Positions 15,805 through 19,770 of a DNA stretch of 19,770 nt are shown here, in pieces. Below the pieces are notes generated by a model, which saw only the letters and a program-made list of their open reading frames with translations, was not told the origin of the DNA and made no database searches. The translations under genes and the position numbers were made by a program. Position 1 is the first letter of the stretch. Every line of letters starts with the position of its first letter. Source of the DNA: an uncultured Candidatus Saccharibacteria bacterium (lineage in GTDB: Bacteria > Patescibacteriota > Saccharimonadia > Saccharimonadales > Saccharimonadaceae); NCBI GenBank assembly GCA_938046775.1, contig CALIXB010000008.1, forward strand, positions 1 through 19,770, read 5' to 3'.

Positions 15805-15848
15805 AAGTACGCTTTCGGATAAGGATTTACTCAACTTATCAACAAAAG
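15680..15848 (-). promoter_or_regulatory. Long leader of the 15029 gene
   Basis: About 170 bases between the predicted transcription start and the ATG. It contains a stem-loop whose arms are GATTTTA and TAAAATC (15737-15760) with a purine-rich AAGAGGAA loop, and a second small hairpin (GTGG/CCAC, about 15714-15730). No known riboswitch is recognised. If translation instead starts at TTG 15805, most of this is coding. Confidence 0.4.
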
Positions 15849-15849
15849 C

Positions 15850-15883
15850 TGATATATATATCACTAATAGAACAAAATGTCAA
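15850..15883 (-). promoter_or_regulatory. Promoter and palindromic candidate operator of the 15029 gene
   Basis: On the - strand: TTGACA (15883-15878), a 17-base spacer ending in TGA, then TATATA (15860-15855). The -10 box lies inside a perfect 14-base palindrome, TGATATATATATCA (15850-15863). An imperfect copy of the same theme, GTGTAATATATCAC, lies upstream at the end of the aminopeptidase gene (15904-15917). A second TTGACA (15896-15891) precedes the first. A palindrome over the -10 box is where a repressor would bind, but AT-rich palindromes also arise by chance. Confidence 0.65.
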
Positions 15884-15913
15884 GCGATTTTGTCAAAAAT
15901 GTGGTGTAATATA

Positions 15914-18439
15914 TCACAGTGTTGTTTGCAAAGCAGAGAGCACACTTGTCTTATCTCGCTCAATCAACTCAACCCGTGCTTTAATTTCTGTAATTCCCAG
16001 CTCAATGGTTCTGGCGAGGGCTGGAATATTTTCCATCGGTTCAAAGAACTGTCGGAAATCGTTAAGCTCGTCGTTGGTCATTAGAGCCGTGGCTGCATAG
16101 CGAATAAAATCGTCGTAGCTTTTATCATCGCCAAATTTCTCTTCGACCCACGCCCAATTTTCCTTCAGCCAATTCCAAGCAATCTGGCGGCTTTCTCTGG
16201 TGCGAATTAGATAGACAAACCAACGGCTGGCATCTTGTGGGCGAATAATGTTGGCATCTTTAAGATTCTCAAGAATCTTTTTGGCGGTTTCTGTGTTTTG
16301 TGTGGAGGTAAGACCTACGGCAATGTCATCCTGTAGGTCATTTGATGGCGTATCTTTATATATCGTAAAGAGATTGTCTATCATTTCTGGAGTCTCAAAA
16401 TGTCGAACATTGGCACTAATAATCAGAGAGCGAATTTCTGTTGGTAATTTTTCTAGTTCATGATTATCAAACCGTTTTTTAGCCTCATCCAAAATTTCTT
16501 GATTTTCACTATAAATCATTAAGCCTAAGGCTGTGATGCGCCGTTCGCGGTCGTCGTCGGACTCGCCAGCTTTTTCGTCCCAGCCTAATTCCTCGAATGT
16601 GGCGCGCCCAAAATCGCCAGATATTTGCTTTAGACGATTGCGGGCAATATCGTCATCGTCAACAAATTTTCGTAATTCCGCTAGGGCTCGAGCTGCCATA
16701 TTGAAAACTTTTTCATTAGTTTCGGTTTTTAGGGATAGCGCTAACGGAAGAAGCCAGGCTGAACTTTCAAATCCGGCGCGAGCCAGTATGGTGGTGTCTT
16801 GTAGAATGCAAATCTTATCTAAAGTCGGTAAGGCACGGATGTTTTTCAGAAGATTGTTACGAGTTGATTCGTCATATTTAGTGACAAAATGAGCGCTTAA
16901 GCCACAGTTTAACTGCAATGGTTTTTTGGTGGAAACGGTTATTTCTTCTTGATCTAGAATTTTTACGTCTAGTGGCTGATTGGCGAAAAGTGGAATCGGC
17001 CACAATGCGTCGGATGGCTGATGATCGCCGATGAAAAAGCGCTGTTGGTGGAGGGCGGTGGCGGGTTGCTCAGCGGAATTGTCCTGCTCAACCTGCACAA
17101 TCGGTAGTCCTGGTTGGGAAATCCAGGTATTCATCAGTTCGACAATTGGCTGGCCGCTAGCAGTTTCTAGCTCCCGCCATAAATCATCGCCAACAGTGTT
17201 TTGGTAAGCGAATTTTTCAAAATATGACTTTAGCCCTGCACGGAACGCCTCTTCGCCGATTAGCCGCCGTACCATCACCAGCAGACGCCCGCCCTTGGCA
17301 TAGACAATTGCTGGGTCAAACAAAGTACTGATTTCGTCCGGATGGTTAACGTCAGCCTGCACTGACTGCACGCCGTCCAAACTGTCTCGCCGAAGCGCTG
17401 CTGTTACTTCATTTGTCGCAAAATCTTCCCACATCCGCCACTCAGGGTGCAGTGCGTCGACTGCCACATATTCCATCATATTGGCGAAGCTCTCGTTTAG
17501 CCACAGGTCATTCCACCACTGCATGGTCACCAAATTGCCAAACCACTGGTGGCTGAGTTCGTGAGCGATGACAGTGGCGATGAAGCGTTTGGACGACTCC
17601 GGTGTTAATTTCGGGTCAGCCAGCAGACAGCTTTCGCGGTAGGTGATTAATCCCCAGTTTTCCATGGCACCTGACGAGAAATCAGGTAGTGCCACGTGGT
17701 CGGATTTTGGTAGCGGATACGGCACGCCAAAATAGTCATCATAAAAATTAATGGATCGCGTGGCGATGTCCAGTGCAAAATCCAGCGTTTTTTCGCTCTG
17801 AGCTGGCGTCGCCCAAACATTGACCTCAACGCCAGAGGTGGTGCGAGCGGTCTTTTTGTGTAGCTCACCGACGACAAAAGCGAGTAAATAACTACTCATT
17901 CGCGGCGTGGTAGCAAAGGCGGTTGTCAGCGCGCCACCCTTTTCAGATGATTCAGTGATGGGCATATTACCAAGGACGGTCAAGTCCGGCGCAGTTTTCA
18001 GTGTTACGTCATAGGTCGCTTTGGCGGCTGGTTCATCAACACACGGGAATACTTCTCGGGCGTGGTGTGATTCAAATTGGGTGGCAAACAGCTGTTTTTT
18101 AACGCCATCGTGTGTGAAATAACACGGGTACAGTCCATGCATGGAATCGGTGATAGTTCCGGAAAAATCAATGGAGATGGTATGCTTACCGGCGTCCAAA
18201 TCTGATTGCGATAAGCGCAGTTCATCAAACTCTCCGTGAGAAAATTCAGCTGGCTGGTCGTCAATTAGCACTGAGTGAATAGTCAAATCTTTGGCGTGTA
18301 GCGAAATTGAATTGCCGGTTGATTCGCCAGAAATGACAACTTTGCCAGAAAAGGCTTTCTCTTCGGCGCGAGTCAAATCGATGGTTAATGTGTAGTGGTT
18401 TGGTATGAATGTGTCGAGTAGGCGTGGAACTTTAGTCAT
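15914..18439 (-). CDS. pepN: M1-family aminopeptidase (aminopeptidase N-like)
   Basis: Zinc metallopeptidase that removes N-terminal amino acids from peptides; 841 residues from the ATG at 18439. Substrate-binding GAMEN is at 257-261, the zinc site is H293-E-L-S-H297 with E316 (NESFA), and a Tyr-containing region (VYAKGG) follows. The C-terminal half is an ERAP1_C-like helical repeat domain. The N-terminal beta domain starts at once with MTKVPRLLDTFIPNHYTLTIDL. An upstream in-frame extension of 58 codons exists, but it crosses the promoter and the divergent gene, so it is rejected. No signal peptide, so probably cytoplasmic. For an amino-acid-dependent cell it would recycle or digest imported peptides. 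Confidence 0.96.
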   Translation of the reverse strand: MTKVPRLLDTFIPNHYTLTIDLTRAEEKAFSGKVVISGESTGNSISLHAKDLTIHSVLIDDQPAEFSHGEFDELRLSQSDLDAGKHTISIDFSGTITDSMHGLYPCYFTHDGVKKQLFATQFESHHAREVFPCVDEPAAKATYDVTLKTAPDLTVLGNMPITESSEKGGALTTAFATTPRMSSYLLAFVVGELHKKTARTTSGVEVNVWATPAQSEKTLDFALDIATRSINFYDDYFGVPYPLPKSDHVALPDFSSGAMENWGLITYRESCLLADPKLTPESSKRFIATVIAHELSHQWFGNLVTMQWWNDLWLNESFANMMEYVAVDALHPEWRMWEDFATNEVTAALRRDSLDGVQSVQADVNHPDEISTLFDPAIVYAKGGRLLVMVRRLIGEEAFRAGLKSYFEKFAYQNTVGDDLWRELETASGQPIVELMNTWISQPGLPIVQVEQDNSAEQPATALHQQRFFIGDHQPSDALWPIPLFANQPLDVKILDQEEITVSTKKPLQLNCGLSAHFVTKYDESTRNNLLKNIRALPTLDKICILQDTTILARAGFESSAWLLPLALSLKTETNEKVFNMAARALAELRKFVDDDDIARNRLKQISGDFGRATFEELGWDEKAGESDDDRERRITALGLMIYSENQEILDEAKKRFDNHELEKLPTEIRSLIISANVRHFETPEMIDNLFTIYKDTPSNDLQDDIAVGLTSTQNTETAKKILENLKDANIIRPQDASRWFVYLIRTRESRQIAWNWLKENWAWVEEKFGDDKSYDDFIRYAATALMTNDELNDFRQFFEPMENIPALARTIELGITEIKARVELIERDKTSVLSALQTTL

Positions 18440-18445
18440 GGTTTT

Positions 18446-18453
18446 ATTATAAT
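18446..18453. promoter_or_regulatory. Shared divergent -10 boxes between pepN and the HNH nuclease gene
   Basis: The 20-base gap between the two start codons holds the palindrome ATTATAAT. On the + strand it gives TATAAT at 18448-18453, six bases before ATG 18460. On the - strand it gives TATAAT at 18451-18446, six bases before ATG 18439. Both genes should be leaderless, and their promoters cannot be occupied at the same time. Confidence 0.8.
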
Positions 18454-18459
18454 ACAGCC

Positions 18460-19152
18460 ATGAGGGTGAATAAAATATGGCGTCGACAAGTGATAGCCAT
18501 ATCAATAGTGGCGGTGGCCGGTGCGGGAGTTTGGGCTTCACAAATTGCTCAACCAGAAACTCAGACGATAAAAACATCAACGCAACGAGAATTATTTGGC
18601 GATTCAAACGCAAAGGCGGAGTTGGGAAAATTGGAAGTCAAGGGGCGTGCGCCAAAAACTGGCTATACGCGTAAGCAGTTTGGCAATGGCTGGGGTAAAA
18701 TTAATGGCTGTTCGGTCCGCGAGGTGATTTTAGCCCGGGATTTAACGGATGAGAAGATTGATGAAAAATGTCGAGTTTTATCAGGCATACTTAACGACAC
18801 TTATACGGGGCAGACGATTCATTTTCAGCGTGGTGAGAAATCGAGTTCTAAAGTGCAGATTGACCATGTGGTGGCATTGAGTGACGCTTGGCAGAAAGGT
18901 GCGCAACAATTGTCAGCGGAGGAGCGGGAAAAGTTAGCGAACGACCCGCTGAATCTGTTGGCTGTCGACGGCCCAGCCAACCAAGCCAAGGGTGATGGTG
19001 ATACAGCAACTTGGCTACCGAGTAATAAGCCGTTTCGTTGTCAATATGTAGCGCGCCAGATAGCGGTAAAGCGACGGTATCGATTATGGGTGACAGAAGC
19101 AGAAAAAAGCGCAATGTCGAGTATTTTGGAAAAGTGTACTGAAGTAAATTGA
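18460..19152 (+). CDS. Secreted HNH-family nuclease (DUF1524/GmrSD C-terminal type)
   Basis: 230 residues. The N-terminus is a signal peptide or anchor: basic MRVNKIWRRQ, a hydrophobic core (about 11-25), then a possible cleavage near VWA-SQ. The nuclease domain has VQID135-H136-VV followed by NDPLNLLAVDGPANQAKGD and TWLP, the beta-beta-alpha metal pattern of HNH/DUF1524 enzymes. Four cysteines (C84, C104, C194 and C226), all after the signal region, could form disulfides outside the membrane. Very similar proteins are commonly seen as secreted nucleases in Actinobacteria. In an episymbiont it could digest extracellular DNA or RNA for nucleotides; that role is inference. The start is fixed by TATAAT six bases upstream. 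Confidence 0.9.
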   Translation: MRVNKIWRRQVIAISIVAVAGAGVWASQIAQPETQTIKTSTQRELFGDSNAKAELGKLEVKGRAPKTGYTRKQFGNGWGKINGCSVREVILARDLTDEKIDEKCRVLSGILNDTYTGQTIHFQRGEKSSSKVQIDHVVALSDAWQKGAQQLSAEEREKLANDPLNLLAVDGPANQAKGDGDTATWLPSNKPFRCQYVARQIAVKRRYRLWVTEAEKSAMSSILEKCTEVN

Positions 19153-19177
19153 CAAAACATATTTTTTATGTTAAAGT
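19149..19177 (+). promoter_or_regulatory. Promoter of the GNAT gene (leaderless type)
   Basis: TTGACA (19149-19154, overlapping the nuclease stop), a 17-base spacer ending in TGT, then TAAAGT (19172-19177), six bases before the GTG at 19184. The spacing supports that GTG as the start. Confidence 0.7.
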
Positions 19178-19183
19178 TTCAGA

Positions 19184-19641
19184 GTGAATCCTGAAGTAAA
19201 TTTAACCAAGTTGTCTGTAAATGATGACATAGCATTAGATCGTGCTGTTTCGGCTTATCTTGAGTTTATATTAGGATGCTCTTCTGTAGGAGATTGCCCA
19301 AAGAAAGAACTAGCGTCTTATGTGGCAGGCATGGGCGCCTACTACTGTAGCGATTTTTTTCTATTGATGTTCCGGGCAAGGAATCATCATCTGGACTTGT
19401 GACTGCCTGTTTCGATGGAGATAAGATCACGGTAGAAGATCTTTTTGTCAAAGAAGAGATGCGTAAACATGGAATTGGACGAATGGCAATTGAGGATTTG
19501 GGTAGTGAATTTCCAATCGCGCGCGTTATGGAACTGGAATCTCTGCGATCTGCTGAGGAGTTTTACCAACAAATCGGCTTTGAGTGCGTAGCTCCAGCTA
19601 CTAATGGACGTTTGTCCTTATGGCGGAAGAAATTAAATTGA
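19184..19641 (+). pseudogene. GNAT-family acetyltransferase broken by a frameshift
   Basis: Two adjacent frames together make one GNAT protein of about 152 residues. The first (GTG 19184, stop 19402) gives the N-terminal part up to CSDFF. The next frame then reads SIDVPGKESSSGLVTACFDGDKITVEDLFVKEEMRKHGIGRMAIEDL, containing the acetyl-CoA loop (KHGIGR), and ends with FYQQIGF at 19641. The switch falls in a run of seven T (19354-19360); eight T would restore a single frame. It is either a recent pseudogene, a base error in the homopolymer, or slippage at T-TTT-TTT. The intact promoter and conserved second half favour a gene still made or only just lost. Substrate unknown. Confidence 0.8.
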
Positions 19642-19666
19642 CAAAATGAAAAATTTTTAATACAAT
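19638..19666 (+). promoter_or_regulatory. Promoter upstream of the right-edge gene
   Basis: TTGACA (19638-19643, overlapping the GNAT stop), a 17-base spacer, then TACAAT (19661-19666). The start would be near 19673, about 90 bases before ATG 19762. A second TATAAT at 19733-19738 without a good -35 may be an alternative start. Confidence 0.7.
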
Positions 19667-19674
19667 GAGAAAGT

Positions 19675-19703
19675 ACTCATCCGGCCGGCAGGTCGGAGTT
19701 TTT
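19675..19703 (+). terminator. Terminator-like hairpin with T-run in the leader of the right-edge gene
   Basis: CCGGCC (19681-19686) pairs with GGTCGG (19691-19696) around GGCA, flanked by ACT/AGT, then five T (19699-19703). It could end GNAT transcripts. Because it lies directly after the predicted start from the 19638-19666 promoter, it could also attenuate, or protect the 5' end of, the downstream mRNA. Confidence 0.55.
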
Positions 19704-19761
19704 CGTTTATGGAAGTTTGAAGCGGAAAAGGATATAATTATATAAAAGAAGGAGAGTAAAT

Positions 19762-19770
19762 ATGGAAGAT
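19762..19770 (+). CDS. Start of a gene cut by the window edge
   Basis: Only ATG GAA GAT is visible. A strong AAGGAG (19749-19754) with seven-base spacing and two possible promoters upstream show that a gene begins here. The product cannot be named. Confidence 0.65.

Noticed and set aside
15680..15805. 42-codon extension of the 15029 gene from TTG 15805
   Set aside because: No ribosome site, a rare start codon, and its sequence overlaps hairpins and the 14-base repeat. Kept only as an alternative.
18440..18613. 58-codon N-terminal extension of the aminopeptidase
   Set aside because: It runs through the promoter and into the divergent nuclease gene; M1 family similarity and the -10 box place the start at 18439.
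19354..19360. Programmed frameshift of an insertion-sequence transposase
   Set aside because: The joined product is a GNAT enzyme, not a transposase, and there are no terminal repeats around it.
1..19770. CRISPR array, tRNA or rRNA genes
   Set aside because: No regularly spaced repeats, no cloverleaf with a terminal CCA or T-loop motif, and no rRNA signature were found by eye on either strand.
1..19770. Alternative genetic code (UGA read as Gly, as in Gracilibacteria/SR1)
   Set aside because: TGA ends dnaE, pepN and the nuclease where the families end, and none lies inside a conserved domain, so the standard code applies.

Overview
The window reads like a chromosomal segment of a small-genome Patescibacterium, most likely Candidatus Saccharibacteria (TM7). 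This is inferred from gene content and style: densely packed short operons, TGA used as an ordinary stop, a DUF5665-type membrane protein, an RNase HII fused to a YraN domain, a single GspE/PilB-type pilus ATPase, and an actinobacterial-looking secreted HNH nuclease that fits an episymbiont of Actinobacteria. No rRNA, tRNA, CRISPR array or transposase was seen. There is no gene-free stretch over 300 bases.

Layout. Positions 1-3365 carry, on the + strand: the 3' part of a membrane-anchored HEPN-like protein; gatB, overlapping it by ATGA; galU; and two small membrane proteins. Positions 3385-7122 hold dnaE, the replicative polymerase, with a seemingly intact PHP domain. A compact inverted-repeat RNA element (7124-7189) separates dnaE from two - strand genes: a three-helix membrane protein with a structured leader, and a SpoU/TrmH-type RNA methyltransferase. 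Positions 8219-11417 (+) hold the pilus-type ATPase and an unrecognised 512-residue protein. Malic enzyme (-, 11420-12553) converges on that protein with two bases between the stops. rplS (12717-13238) has its own promoter, a structured leader and a strong terminator. It is followed by a five-helix membrane protein overlapping rnhB-yraN (13789-14925). Next come an unrecognised - strand gene (15029-15679), an M1 aminopeptidase (-, 15914-18439), a divergent secreted HNH nuclease (18460-19152), a frameshifted GNAT acetyltransferase (19184-19641), and the first three codons of another gene at the right edge.

The genes are mostly housekeeping: tRNA amidation (GatB), nucleotide-sugar supply (GalU), replication (DnaE, RNase HII), ribosome (L19) and RNA modification. 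To these are added functions that suit a host-dependent cell: pilus ATPase, peptide breakdown, secreted nuclease, malate decarboxylation.

The most striking pattern is regulatory. Ten promoter-proximal genes, on both strands, have a TATAAT-like -10 box, often preceded by TGn, ending only 6-8 bases before the start codon. Their mRNAs should therefore be leaderless. Genes inside operons, and a few with real leaders (rplS, the 7203-7490 gene, the gene at 19762), have Shine-Dalgarno sequences instead. This rule also corrects two over-long reading frames, those of the aminopeptidase and malic enzyme.
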